A DNA stretch of 64,000 bases from Lepidostoma basale. Lineage: Eukaryota > Arthropoda > Insecta > Trichoptera > Lepidostomatidae. A program made the translations under genes and the position numbers. This document shows positions 1-10,046 of this stretch, piece by piece (the first letter of the stretch is position 1; each line of letters starts with the position of its first letter). Where the stretch lies: NCBI GenBank assembly GCA_022606425.2, contig JAHDVF020001555.1, positions 1-64,000 of the forward strand, given 5' to 3'. Under the pieces are notes generated by a model. That model was not told the DNA's origin and ran no database searches. It was given only the letters and a program-made list of their open reading frames with translations.

Positions 1-29
1 ATATATATATATATATATATATATACTCT

Positions 30-76
<47 letters not shown>
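1..76. repeat. (AT)n microsatellite
   Basis: An almost pure AT dinucleotide run with one short interruption near position 27. It directly abuts the pogo-like terminal sequence that follows. Confidence 0.95.
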
Positions 77-79
<3 letters not shown>

Positions 80-148
80 TCTATCCGGATTTGTCCTTAT
101 CCGGATTACCTTCACCCCCAATTAGTCCGGATAATCGAGGTTCTACTG
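77..148. mobile_element. Right end of a pogo-like DNA transposon
   Basis: The segment ends in CGAGGTTCTACTG followed by TA. This is the form of the pogo/Tigger-type terminus also seen at 28622, 30593 and 38335. Two ATCCGGAT-like motifs lie inside it. The left half is missing or lost in the AT run, so only one terminus is visible. Confidence 0.5.
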
Positions 149-154
149 TATAAT

Positions 155-260
155 AAAACTCCTATATATTATAGAAGCCAGACGTTTTCATTCATATGGA
201 TTATTATTCAATAGGGAGTTTTAGATCGTTGTTCAAGAAACAATAAATAATACATATTAT
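155..260 (-). mobile_element. M1 element fragment
   Basis: It contains the M1 signatures CAGACGTTTTCATTCATATG and GTTGTTCAAGAAACAATAAA. The same modules recur near 2530, 5540, 43920, 57470 and 62280, so this is one copy of a short dispersed family. Confidence 0.55.
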
Positions 261-364
261 TATCAATTGTATTTGTTTGAAAAATTACAATACATATAAT
301 TAAACGCACACACATACATGCGTAGTGTATAAGACATGGCCAATACATTGACAGAATCCTTTAT

Positions 365-490
365 TCGAGGCGCACGGCAGTCTCGCCTTTCGGGTTTAGT
401 GAACTCGGGGTTTTTGCCTCGCCAGGCCCGGCAGAGGGCACCGCGGCGCCCGGAGAGGGGCGCAGGACCGGAGGCATACGCCCCTTGCTG
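365..490. other. GC-rich island of unknown origin
   Basis: This stretch of about 125 bases is far more GC-rich than its surroundings. On the minus strand it is open as part of a 77-codon frame containing FTKPERRDCRAP. I recognise neither the protein nor an RNA fold. It could be a piece of a mobile element or of foreign or rDNA-like sequence. Confidence 0.35.
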
Positions 491-581
491 AATCATTCAA
501 CCAAAAAAATACAAATAGTTTCATTGAAACGTTAACCTGTTCGATTCTCATACAAAACTCTCAATTTGTGGTATCTATATC

Positions 582-1230
582 TTACTAACTAACTAACTAA
601 ATAACCATCACGCCATTTCCCGGAAGGGTAGGCAGAGAGGATGGATCGCCACAATGCTCTGTCCTGGCATACCTCTCGGGATTTCTCTACATTCATACAT
701 CGTACCATGCACGCACTTCGATTATTCCGACTTCGAATGTGACCGCCTTTTAGTAATTGATTAATTTGGTCATGCCATGTTTTCCTCGGTCGTCCTCGGC
801 TATTTTTTCCACTCACGCTGCTTGTGTACAACTTTTTAACCATTCTACTCTCATCCATTCGTTCCATATGTCCAAACCATCTCAGGGATCCTTTTTTAAT
901 TTTATCCATGATGCAGTCATCTGCCTTACATTTCTTTCTTATTTCATCGTTCTGTATTCTATCATACAAAGTTTTCCCGCACATTATTCTTAGTGATCTC
1001 ATTTCTACGGCATTCATCCTTCTTTTGCCAGCTCCAAGCTTCACTTCCACGCCGTTTACATATACCCTCTTTACCATTCTGTCTTCACTCATTCTTTCCA
1101 TGTGTCCAAACCATATTATGACCCTTTCCTTACTTCTTATACTTGCATTTGTCACTCTATCATATACAGATTTGACACACATTCGTCTTAGAGATCTCAT
1201 CTCTACTGCATTTATTCTACTTTCATCCTT
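582..1230 (-). mobile_element. TTAG-LINE 3' end, chimeric tandem of two subtypes
   Basis: On the minus strand the segment ends in a (TTAG)n tail after an ACGGCGTGATGG-like terminus. The open frame 589-1200 reads one module (SVYDRVTNASIR to EDRMVKRVYVNGV) and then restarts at the same domain with another subtype (EMRSLRIMCGKTLYDR to YTSSVSGKNSRGRPRKTW). Two LINE 3' ends of different subfamilies are therefore fused in frame. The domain is the region downstream of reverse transcriptase in non-LTR elements. No RT catalytic motif is present, so this is a 5'-truncated relic. Confidence 0.8.
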
Positions 1231-2516
1231 ATATACTCATTTTTGCGTTCTCATCACAAGCTTTTACCCTATAGCTGGTATAGCTTTAATTCTGATATGA
1301 ATCAGACAGCTTTAATCTAATACTATCAAGAACCCTTCGACTCCATACAGCCTCATATAAGACTCAAAATCCGATATAAGATCAATGTAATAATATTATA
1401 ATAGAATAACATATTAAACAAAACAAAAAAGGTTTTAAAAGATACTAAAAAGCTATATTTCATCATGAGTCTTTTCACTGTTAATGCGTGTACTTTATCC
1501 TCTTTGGATGCCATGATCATAAGTATGAAGATTCTGGTGTAATAAAAAAAAACATAAATAATCTACACAAAAAAATATATTAAAACAAATGCGTAGATAC
1601 ATTATAAAAAAAATGAGCTACTGACATGTGATTCGTTGCATGCAGAGGAGTAGGACCCAAAATCTTGTTAGAGTGTTCGAATTATTTGAAATGCAAGAAC
1701 AACACATCTTCTAAATCGCTACAAAGACCCATATTTTATAGCGATTGTGACAGAGAATTACGCAAACACAAAATATATTATCGATCAATCGAGAGAGTAC
1801 GTGTTTCATATTCGAAAATAATAATAACACGTTCATTCGATTATTTTGTAGTGGATTAACTGATTTTAGATCTGAACTTAACCTATAAACCTTCGAAATT
1901 GTTTTAATCAATTTACCGCGCACCCGCCACTCCACTGTCAGACAGACCGCACTGAAGTTAGCGCCGCATGCATGCGCAAACGCCTCTGCGCATGGACACA
2001 AATTACAAAAATTTAAATATTAATAAACATTTAACAGATTTTCGCACGAACGCGAGTATAAATTACTGCAAAAATAAACCTCAGACAAACGCACGTGTAA
2101 GTATCCTAACCTAAAATTGCTCATTTGCCAAATTATCCACGTGTCAATGAACTAACAAAGAACTGAAGAATATTTTGACCCGAGTAGATTAAAAATAATT
2201 TACTAACACGAAAGGAACTGATGCAGCAGACATTTTCTTTGAATTTCGAAAAAGGAATAGTAATGCCAGTCTTTAAAAATTTTCATCGCATAAAGAAAAA
2301 TGCAATAACAAAATAATATTAAATTTTCCAAAAGATTTAAAAATCGCATTACAAATAAACTACAAATAATTCAAATAGTGTATTTATATTTATAAATATG
2401 TTTTCTTGTAATAAAAAAAAACTGAATAACTCTTACGTTGAAATCTGCTACGCCGAATCAACCAGCCATTGGCGATACCTGCAGGGAGAGCAATCCAAAA
2501 ACAAATTAAATTTATG
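1231..2516. other. Unannotated AT-rich stretch
   Basis: I see no supported gene. A short GC-richer patch lies at about 1915-2000. Short frames at 1665-1859 and 1711-2001 lack recognisable motifs. Confidence 0.5.
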
Positions 2517-2665
2517 TCTATTGTTTCTTGAACAATGATGTAATAATCCATTTTAAATAATTAATATGAATGAAAACGTTTCGAATAAAACAATAATAAG
2601 ACGAGAGATTTTATTCCCATAAAATATAATAAAACTTCTAGAAAACAGACGTTTTCATTCGTACA
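2517..2665. mobile_element. M1 element
   Basis: It has the module TTGTTTCTTGAACAATGATG at the left and AACTTCTAGAAAACAGACG then TTTTCATTCGTA at the right, with an inverted GAATGAAAACG between them. This is the hairpin-like arrangement of the family. Confidence 0.6.
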
Positions 2666-2828
2666 ATTAAATTGATAATTTCTAAATATAAATAAATTTA
2701 AACGTCCGTTTTCTACAAAAAATATAATTACTTTTATGGTATTGATATGTTTCATTTTGCTAGGGAATTATAAAATTGAATATTAAATAAAAATAAATAT
2801 TTAAGAATGAACTAAGGAAGAATGATAA

Positions 2829-3040
2829 ATAAAGTATATATGTAAACGATGTAAATGGAATAAGCGATAGAGGAAGACCGAGTAAAACGTGGTACGATTA
2901 ATTCGGAGAAATCAATGTGCGTGCACGACACGATGTATGAATGTTGAGGAAGCGAGAGAAGTATGTCAGGAAAGAAGAGTGTAGCAGTCCATTCATTCTG
3001 CCTACCACTTCGGAAAGACGGCTTGATGGTAGTTCATTAA
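2829..3040 (+). mobile_element. TTAG-LINE 3' fragment
   Basis: This degenerate copy of the last part of the frame (AGAGGAAGACCGAGTAAAAC through TCTGCCTACC) ends near GACGGCTTGATGGTAGTT. The reading frame is broken and the tail is short. Confidence 0.7.
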
Positions 3041-3052
3041 TTTTTTTTTGTA

Positions 3053-3291
3053 GATTGAACTAAAATATGTGAAGTGTTTCTCAACATAGTAGCATATATA
3101 CATCTTTCAAAAATTTGTCAGACGCGGTGGTCGTAAGAAGGGTGGAATGGGGAATGTTATATTACATAAAGCGTTCGTTTAACCCAACCAATGACGTGTC
3201 ATAAGTCCTGTAAACGACTCGACCACCATATTCTGTTTCCAAAAAACAATTAACATCTTTGTCTCTATTGAGGTACAATTAATCCTAAAAT
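3053..3291 (-). mobile_element. M2 element, single arm
   Basis: It shares GTCATAAGTCCTGTAAACG, the ATTCTGTTTCC motif and the GTCTCTATTGAGGTACAATT end with copies at 36868-37370, 42287, 50595 and 59318. Only one arm is present here. Confidence 0.7.
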
Positions 3292-3311
3292 ATGTTTGTT
3301 TTGAAATAACA

Positions 3312-3470
3312 AACAAACCATCACGCCGTTTCTCTGAAAGAGTAGGCAAAGAGAATGGAAAGCCACACCACTCTATCCTGACACACCTCTCTAGCATCTT
3401 ACACATTTAAACAGTGAGTCACACACGTATGTCGAGTCTTCCGACATCTTACAAGCCCGACATGTAAAAC
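3312..3470 (-). mobile_element. TTAG-LINE 3' fragment, diverged subtype
   Basis: It starts with CCATCACGCCGTTTCTCTG and continues into the complement of the AREVCQDR region. It resembles the copies at 23218 and 39483 more than the main subtype. Confidence 0.65.
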
Positions 3471-4025
3471 CCAGGACCTTCGGTATGGTAGTCAGAGCTC
3501 TTACTCTTCTTTCTTCATCTATGGGTAATGTTATGTGCTTCCACATGTGTTTTGATAAATAATATATTATTTATATTAAACATTAAGGTCAACGCAGTTT
3601 GGTTAGGTGATATGTGCATTACTTTATCGTTTTGTGGATAATATTATAATTATTTTGTATAAGTTATCAACTTATTATTATGTGTGGCTTTGTGGTCGAT
3701 CCAAAGAGCCGTTTGAATATTTTGAGATTCGAATGTCTGATAAAATATTTACATTAATTTCAATAAAAATATGTAATACTCGGGTTTCCCTTCAAATTTC
3801 TTATATTCTGAGATGAGAGTGAGATGACACAGTTTTAGATGGACGTGTTCCGTCCGAGTCTTGGCGGGACTTCTGTCTTTAGTGCAGATAGCAGTACCCC
3901 ATATGGCAGGCGCATATGTTTAAATAGCTTATTCCCACAAATGTTTTAATATTAAAATGACAACTAACCTCGCCATTTCTGATAGGTGATTGTGTGAAAA
4001 TTAAGTTTTCAGTATGGTAACATTT
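3471..4025. other. Unannotated stretch
   Basis: No gene is recognised. A plus-strand frame at 3607-3816 has no known motif. Confidence 0.45.
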
Positions 4026-4112
4026 CTAAAACTAACTAACCATCACGCCGTTTCTCCGAAGGGATAGACGGAAATAATGGACTGCCACACTTTTCTTTCC
4101 TGACATACCCTT
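4026..4112 (-). mobile_element. TTAG-LINE 3' terminus
   Basis: An AACTAACTAACC tail complement is followed by the complement of SAYPSGE and CQERKVWQS-like sequence. The copy stops after about 85 bases. Confidence 0.7.
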
Positions 4113-4171
4113 TAAAACTGACTACTGACATACTGACTTCATTTTAAATAATAATAAAATAAATCTAAAGT

Positions 4172-4308
4172 ATAATAAATGTAAACGATGAAAACGGAAC
4201 TAGAAATAGAGGAAGACCGAGGAAAACGTGGCGCGAAATATTATATGTCGGCCACGTGAGAAAAAGAAGAAATCTTGCTGGCATGACATGATATATGAAT
4301 GTTTAGGT
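4172..4308 (+). mobile_element. TTAG-LINE internal fragment
   Basis: It encodes the GRPRKTW region and the TGTCGGCCACGTGAG segment. The frame is broken and no tail is present. Confidence 0.65.
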
Positions 4309-4312
4309 ACAT

Positions 4313-4440
4313 TCGATAATGCCTTAAATGTACATCGGATAATGCCTTAGAAAGGCGAAACTTCGTCGAAAACTCATTCGCATAATCTATTATAAAACTT
4401 CTAGAAAACAAAGATTTCATTAGTATTATAATAATTATTA
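4313..4440 (+). mobile_element. M1 element
   Basis: The GATAATGCCTTA motif occurs twice in a row (a partial tandem of the M1 end), followed by AACTTCTAGAAAACAAAG and TTTCATTAG. Confidence 0.6.
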
Positions 4441-5025
4441 ATATTTATGGAAATGCCGCGATAACTTTTTCGCCAACATAGGTTGGCGAAACAGCTGTCG
4501 CGACAATCTCATAAAAATTAATTAATAAATTGTGATACGTATAATAAAAATGAATTAAAATTTAAATATGCATTTATTTAATTATTACTTAATCCCCAAA
4601 AAGTGGGGAAATTTTTGGAAACAGGCAACACTGCATTAATAGAAATGTCACAGTGAACGCTGGTAGCGCCCTCAAAATCTAGTTGGCACTATTATACACT
4701 TTATTGTGTTATATTAAAAACAATCTTCCGCCATTTTGAGGCCTCCACGGCGAACGAGATTCGCATTATTCAAACACAAGTGCGACAGATTCAATAAATA
4801 AATAAGGCAAACAAACGATACGCGCGGAATGTTATTGCAAAATGTAAAAATTCGTGCGTAATGGCGAAAGAAAGATGTAATCCATCGTCATTTTTTTCAA
4901 AAGGTGAATGAAATGTGCAAAACGGAACACACATGGCATAGTCGGCTTGGCGGAAAGCCAAGACACGTATGTGCGGTCGTTTCTTAGAAAATTACAAATT
5001 GTTCAAAACTTGCTTATCATTAGTA
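4441..5025. other. Unannotated AT-rich stretch
   Basis: No gene or repeat of the named families is seen. A short inverted pair, GTCGGCTTGGCGG and AAAGCCAAGACA, lies near 4940-4970. Confidence 0.4.
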
Positions 5026-5532
5026 ACTAACTAACTAACCATCACGCCGTCTCTCCGGAGGGGTAGGCAGAAATAATGGAACGCCACACTGTTCTATCCT
5101 GACAAACTTCTCTCGATTCCTCTACATTCATACATCTTGTCATGCACGCACGTCGATTTCTCCGACTCCTCACGTGACCGACATTCAGTATTTGATTGAT
5201 TTGATCATGCCACGTTTTCCTCGGCCTTCCTCTATTTCTAGCTCCGTTCACGCCGTTTACATATACCTTCTTTACCATTCTGTCTTCACTCATTCTTTCC
5301 ATGTGTCCAAACCATCTTAATGACCCTTTCCTTATTTTGTTCATAACACTTTCATTCGCACCACATTCACTTCTTATACTTGCATTTGTCACTCTATCAT
5401 ATACAGATTTGCTACACATTTGTCTTAGAGATCTCATTTCTACTGCATTTATTCTACTTTCATCCTTCTTCGTTCCATGCTTCACTTCCATACATAAGGG
5501 TCGGCACAATAACACCATTGTGCACTGCCATA
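5026..5532 (-). mobile_element. TTAG-LINE 3' end, well preserved
   Basis: The minus-strand frame (5042-5557) runs from KKDESRINAVEMRS through LRWFGHMERMSEDRMVKK and GRPRKTWHDQINQ to SAYPSGETA, followed by the (TTAG)n tail. Upstream of DESR the expected YGSEAWNWQ is frameshifted to a short MEVKHGT-like stretch. The 5' end joins an M1 module. Confidence 0.85.
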
Positions 5533-5625
5533 ATAGCGTTTGTTGTTCCTTGAACAATTTAAAACTCCATATTAAACAATGAATACGAATAAAATCGTCT
5601 GTTTTATAGGAGTAGTATTATAATT
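5533..5625 (+). mobile_element. M1 fragment
   Basis: TGTTCCTTGAACAATTTAAA and ACTCCATATTAAACAATG match the inner module of M1. GTCTGTTTTATAGG follows. Confidence 0.5.
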
Positions 5626-5790
5626 TACGTGAATCCACACTTCGCTCGGCGAACTCCTCTGCAATAGGAAGATTATTTGAACCGAAGCGTTGTCCTAGTA
5701 CAAATTTCGGGAATCAAACCTTTGCAGTAGCCGGTCCATCGGCTTGGAATAATCTCCCTTCATACCGTAGATGCATAAAAAAGAGACTGA
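5626..5790 (+). mobile_element. ATT-LINE C-terminal fragment
   Basis: The translation has STLRSANSS, GRLFEPKRCPSTNFG and AGPSAWNNLPS, the C-terminal domain also seen at 8341, 20203, 53755, 56297 and 61235. Frame and ends are broken. Confidence 0.65.
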
Positions 5791-6172
5791 CGGGTGACAG
5801 GAGTTTCCAAGCTTTTCTGGCCAGCCGCCCCCTTTACACGAAGATAAATTTCCAACGCCCCCTCTCCTACAAAAGGCGTCAGACAAAAAATGGTTGGGAA
5901 CTTATGGTTTACACGAAACATTATTAAAATTACATTGCAACTATTGAAAATTAAAAAAAAAATAATAATAAAAATATTTATAGTATATAAATACATATAT
6001 TTTTCTTCCTCGTCAACCATCCAGAGGAAGACCAAGGAACACGTGGATGATTCATTGCAATAGCGTCTTGCAGAGATATGGCTAGAGTGAGGACGATACT
6101 CAGAACCGGTATCCAATTTAAAGTAGATCTGAATATAATAGAATCTTTCAGTTAAATTTTCATTCACTTTCC
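5791..6172. other. Unannotated stretch
   Basis: No clear gene. AGAGGAAGACCAAGGAACAC near 6023 recalls the GRPRKTW region of the TTAG-LINE, but the match is short. Confidence 0.35.
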
Positions 6173-6362
6173 TAACTAACTAACTGACCATCACGCCGTC
6201 TCCCCGAAAGGGTAGGCAGAAAGAATGGACTGCCACACTTTAATCGATGGGGCACTCCATCCTTCTCTTTTCGCCATCGCGAGAGACGCGGTGTGACGGG
6301 TTGCGAACCTCATCGCCACCAAAAGGCATCTCTCGCGCACATTTCGATCGTTCAACGTCTAC
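6173..6362 (-). mobile_element. Candidate SINE sharing the TTAG-LINE tail, copy 1
   Basis: On the minus strand a unit begins near ACGTTGAACGATCGAAATG and contains GATGAGGTTCGCAACCCGTC. It then switches at AAAGTGTGGCAGTCC into the last roughly 65 bases of the TTAG-LINE and ends with (TTAG)n. The same junction occurs at 36118-36230, 36455-36640 and 60160-60305. GGTTCGCAACC matches the Pol III B-box consensus at 10 of 11 positions. An internally deleted LINE is the alternative. Confidence 0.55.
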
Positions 6363-7128
6363 ATAATAAATCTAAAACAAATTATCTGAAATACAATGAT
6401 ATAAAATAAAATAAAAAAGAAAAATAATTTAACACAAAATGTTATTTTTAGATGGTGCACATATTGTCTATTATATGATTTAATTAATGCTCCACGTATC
6501 CACCTTTTTTTAATTAATAGTAATTAGGCACTTAAAACCAACCAACACCAGCAAGAACTTTAAAAGAATATTGAAGAAATGATTCAAATTGTCATTGGAA
6601 CAAATGAAAAATTTATTTTTACACCTGTCAAAATTCTTTATATAATTTATATAAACGAAAAAACTTATATAATTTTGACATCAAAACAGTACAAACGTAT
6701 AACGTGTCACAATTAACTATTATAAAGTGCGGCAACAATCAAATTGACCAAAACAATTCACTTATACACGTAATTTCTCCAAATTTACGGGAGCACCACA
6801 TGAACCAAACCAAATTCACTTTCCGAACTACCGAAATATGTGAATTTTCGCACACGTAATAAAAATCATTACAATATATACAATAACAATAAAAAAAACA
6901 ATATTAAAGTTTAATTTGCTTTATTATTGCATGATTAACGTGTTTTTCGTTGTCTTTTTTAGACTATATTTTTTTTAACCTGCCCACGCCCTCACTGTGC
7001 CATTTCAACGCCCCATAATTTTATCTGGGTCTACTACTGCCCCCCTGAATGTATCAAACGTCCACTAGGGGGCGTTATCGCTCACTTTGAGAACCTAGGG
7101 TTTACAGACAATACGACTGAGAAGAAGA
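6363..7128. other. Unannotated AT-rich stretch
   Basis: I see no supported gene or named repeat here. Confidence 0.4.
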
Positions 7129-7222
7129 TGAATGTTGAGTAATATAGTCAGAAAAAAACAGTGTGGCGATCCATTCTTTCTGCCTACCTGAGAAACGGCG
7201 TGATGATTAGTTAGTTAATAAT
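7129..7222 (+). mobile_element. TTAG-LINE 3' terminus
   Basis: It contains ATGAATGTTGAGTAATATAG, the CCATTCTTTCTGCCTACC motif, the GGCGTGATGATTAGTTAG terminus and a short tail. Confidence 0.7.
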
Positions 7223-7623
7223 AAAGAGCATAAGATTGAAATAGAATTACAAAGAAACGAATTTTTAATCTAATCGCTTCTCTGGAAACATCTTCCCAAT
7301 TGGACGCGCAATATTGCCTGGAGTCATTCGCCTACCGAGAAAATAATGAGACGAACGAACGAACCAAGAATTTTGTGATTCACCTGAGAGGTGAACTACT
7401 CGTGTGGGCGTTCTCCCCAGCTGGCGGGGGTGGCGAGAGGCCGGGGGGTGATTCAACCCCCTGTCAAATTAAGGATACATTGAACTCTCAAACTAAAACA
7501 CAACGGCAAAGTCAATTTTCGCGATACGCAACTATAATACTTAGAATCGTGTATTTTTTTTAACACGCAACGTGGTGACATCAAAATATTTGTGACGTGA
7601 AAATTAATCATAATAAAATCTAA
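7223..7623. other. Unannotated stretch with a GC-rich patch
   Basis: A C/G-rich patch lies at about 7410-7465. Overlapping short frames on both strands show no known motif. Confidence 0.35.
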
Positions 7624-7681
7624 CCTAACCATCACGCCGTCTCTCCGAAGGGGTGGACAAAAATAATGGACTGCCACACTG
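7624..7681 (-). mobile_element. TTAG-LINE 3' terminus
   Basis: CTAACCATCACGCCGTCTCT through GGACTGCCACACT. It breaks abruptly into an M1 element. Confidence 0.65.
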
Positions 7682-7775
7682 ATAATGCCCTAGCTAAACG
7701 AAACGTGTCATATTCTATAAAATATTATTAAACTTCTAGAAAACCGACATTTTTATCGATATTTAATATGGTGTC
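7682..7775 (+). mobile_element. M1 element
   Basis: GATAATGCCCTAGC, then a GAAACGTGTCAT motif and AACTTCTAGAAAACCGAC, in the usual M1 order. Confidence 0.6.
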
Positions 7776-7848
7776 ATGCAAGATAATTTAAATAACATGA
7801 AACCTGCTCTGAAGATGTAGTCTGTAAGGATCTTCGAAACGTCCAAAC

Positions 7849-8212
7849 TATCCATCACGCCGTCTTCCCGATGGGGCAGGCAGAAAGAACGGACTGCCAC
7901 ATGCACGCACGTCGATTTCTCCGGCTCCTCACGTGGCCGACATTCAATATTTAATTCATTTTATCGTGCCACGTTTTCCTCGGTCTTTCTCTATTTCTAG
8001 CTCCATTTACATCGTTAACATATACTTTTTTTACCATTATTTTGTCATTCATTATTTCCATGTGTCTAAACCATCTTATTGATCCTTTCATTATTTTGTT
8101 CATAACACCATCACTCGCACCGCATTCACTTCTTATATTTTAATTCGACAATCTATCATACACAGAGTAGCACACATTCGTCTAAGAGATCTCATTTCTA
8201 TAATATTTTTTT
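7849..8212 (-). mobile_element. TTAG-LINE 3' end, internally deleted
   Basis: The terminus (CCATCACGCCGTCTTCCC) is followed directly by the HVRSRRNRRAC region, so the intervening MNVEEAREVCQ region is missing. The segment then runs back to EMRSL. Frames are broken. Confidence 0.7.
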
Positions 8213-8340
8213 TACGTTTTTTTAAACTAAATAAATAAATTTCTAATAAACTGTTAAGTGGAAAAATAAGTGCTTTAATTCATAAAAAAAATCGTCATGG
8301 AATTCCACAGCGTTAAAGTTTATCAAAAATTAAGTTAATT

Positions 8341-8872
8341 ATAATAATAATAATTATAATATGTTAACTTTTAAAGCGTCGTTTTTGTGATGTAATCACC
8401 TCAAGGGCGCATTAAGACGTGTTTTAAATCTAAATGTGAACGCTGCATCTGATTTTCGCGATTGGTTAGAAAGTATAGTAGAACAAAGTATAAATGTTTA
8501 AATTGGGTATGAAATATGAAAAAGATGGGTTTTCAGTTAAAATCTAAAATCTGTCGGATCATTTATGCATCTGAGGTGTGAAGGGAGATTGTTCCAAGCT
8601 GATGGACCGGCTACCACGAACGCTCGATCCCCGAAATTTGTACTGGGGCAACGCTTCGGCTCAACTAATCTTCCTATTTCAGAGGAGTTCGCCGAACGAA
8701 GTGTGGATTTCCTTGAATTTAGGCTGTCCGTTATACAGAGTTCGGATATATAACTTGGTGCCATTCCATGTAGCGCTTTGAAGACTGTCCAGCAGAGTTT
8801 ATACTGGATTCTTTCTGGACTTTTAAGCCAGTGAAGTTCTTTGAAATGTTGTTGTTACATAAGTTACATAGT
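8341..8872 (-). mobile_element. ATT-LINE 3' end
   Basis: The minus-strand frame 8537-8764 reads MAPSYISELCITDSLN, GRLVEPKRCPSTNFGDRAF and AGPSAWNNLPSHLRC. The 3' flank runs through CTCAAGGGCGCATTAAGACG and GTGATGTAATCACC to an (ATT)n tail at 8341-8362. Upstream residues (complement of GAACTTCACTGGCTTAAAAG) match the 20203 copy. Confidence 0.75.
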
Positions 8873-8934
8873 TATAAATCCAATTGACTTGACACGTACT
8901 ACGGTGGACTGACGCAATCTTATTAAAAAAAAAA

Positions 8935-9165
8935 CACTATTGTCACGTACAATTTGAGATTTCTCGTTAATTCCGCCTCGTACGTATCGACCTCCCCTCG
9001 CGTGACGTCAGTTCGGTGTGAAAAAAAATCCGAATCGAGTGAAACAGCACGTGTTTGGACGTGTTCAACCAAGAGACACGCCGCTTGTAACGTTGTGAAA
9101 GTGTGCAGAGGTGGCGATGGGGTCCGCACCGCGTCTCCCGCTTTGCCGTTTGATTGACTAACCAA
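8935..9165 (+). mobile_element. Possible relative of the candidate SINE 5' half
   Basis: ACGTTGTGAAAGTGTGC, AGGTGGCGATGGGGTCCGCA and CCGCGTCTCCCGC align in order with the 5' half of the candidate SINE at 36470-36540. The LINE-derived 3' half is absent. If this is the LINE's own 5' untranslated region, the candidate SINE would be an internally deleted LINE. Confidence 0.35.
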
Positions 9166-9278
9166 CAAACCGTCACGAGTACGCGTGCGGCATTTTGCAA
9201 AATGAAAATTATGTATTTAAACATCGACAGATGATGGTGAAATGGTGCACGTGGTCAGTATGTGCATGCGAGTAAAAC

Positions 9279-9790
9279 TAACTAACTAACTAACCATCAC
9301 GCCATTTCTCCGGAGGGGCAGGCAGAGAGGATGGATCGCCACAATGCTCTGTCCTGGCATACCTCTCGGGCTTCCTCTACATTCATACATCGTACCATGC
9401 ACGCACGTCGATTATTGCGACTTCGAATGTGGCCGCCTTTTAGTAATTGATTAATTTGGTCATGCCATGTTTTCCTCGGTCGTCCTCGGCTTCTTTTCCC
9501 ACTCACGCTGTTGCTTGTGTACAACTTTTTAACCATTCTACTCTCATCCATTCGTTCCATATGTCCAAACCATCTCAGGTTTTTTTTATCCAACCAAACC
9601 ATTTTTTAATTTTATCCATGATGCAGTCATCTGCCTTACATTTCTTTCTTATTTCATCGTTCGGTATTCTATCATACAACGTTTTCTCGCACATTCTTCT
9701 TAGTGATCTCATTTCTACGGCGTTTATCCTGCTTTCATCTTTCTTTTGCCAGCTCCAAGCTTCACTTCCATACATGATGGTTGGCACTAC
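9279..9790 (-). mobile_element. TTAG-LINE 3' end, subtype with LYTSNSVSGK
   Basis: The minus-strand frame 9297-9602 encodes LRWFGHMERMDESRMVKKLY, SVSGKRSRGRPRKTW and CMVRCMNVEEAREVCQD and ends SACPSGEMA before (TTAG)n. A frame break near 9590 separates it from the upstream YGSEAWSWQKKDESR part. A G/T-rich insertion lies at the break. Confidence 0.8.
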
Positions 9791-9966
9791 TCCAAGATGA
9801 CGGAATTCTAAAGATCCCCTGATAAGTCTGAAGAAATGGGTAAGTGTGCATCCATCCCTTCTTATCTGCAAACTATTGGTCCCCAGCATGCTCAAGAGGA
9901 ATGCAGTGGGATAAAGCCACGGATAGCTACCAAACTCCCTAATGTAGAGATATCTCAAAAAGAGTA
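9791..9966 (-). mobile_element. YPWL-LINE C-terminal fragment
   Basis: The minus-strand translation has RYLYIREFGSYPWLYPT and LSMLGTNSLQIRRD. It matches the domain at 24500-24905 and 45500-45860. It directly abuts the TTAG-LINE copy. Confidence 0.65.
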
Positions 9967-10008
9967 TTGAATCACGATTATCTGATTTTGGGCCGTAAAT
10001 ATTTAAAG

Positions 10009-10046
10009 AAATATCTGTGTATGATAGAGTGTCGGATGAAAATATA
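10009..10046 (+). mobile_element. TTAG-LINE copy, left part (split by mariner A)
   Basis: TCTGTGTATGATAGAGTGTC and the GGATGAAAATATA end match other TTAG-LINE copies up to the mariner insertion point. The sequence resumes at 11155. Confidence 0.8.

Noticed and set aside
757..993. Plus-strand open frames rich in FHMSKPS, SIRSICPNH or ICPNHL across the window
   Set aside because: They are antisense shadows of the TTAG-LINE reading frame and recur at every minus-oriented copy.
8565..8781. Plus-strand frames opposite the ATT-LINE (MHLRCEGRL type)
   Set aside because: They are complements of the APSYISELC frame and also appear opposite the copy at 20203.
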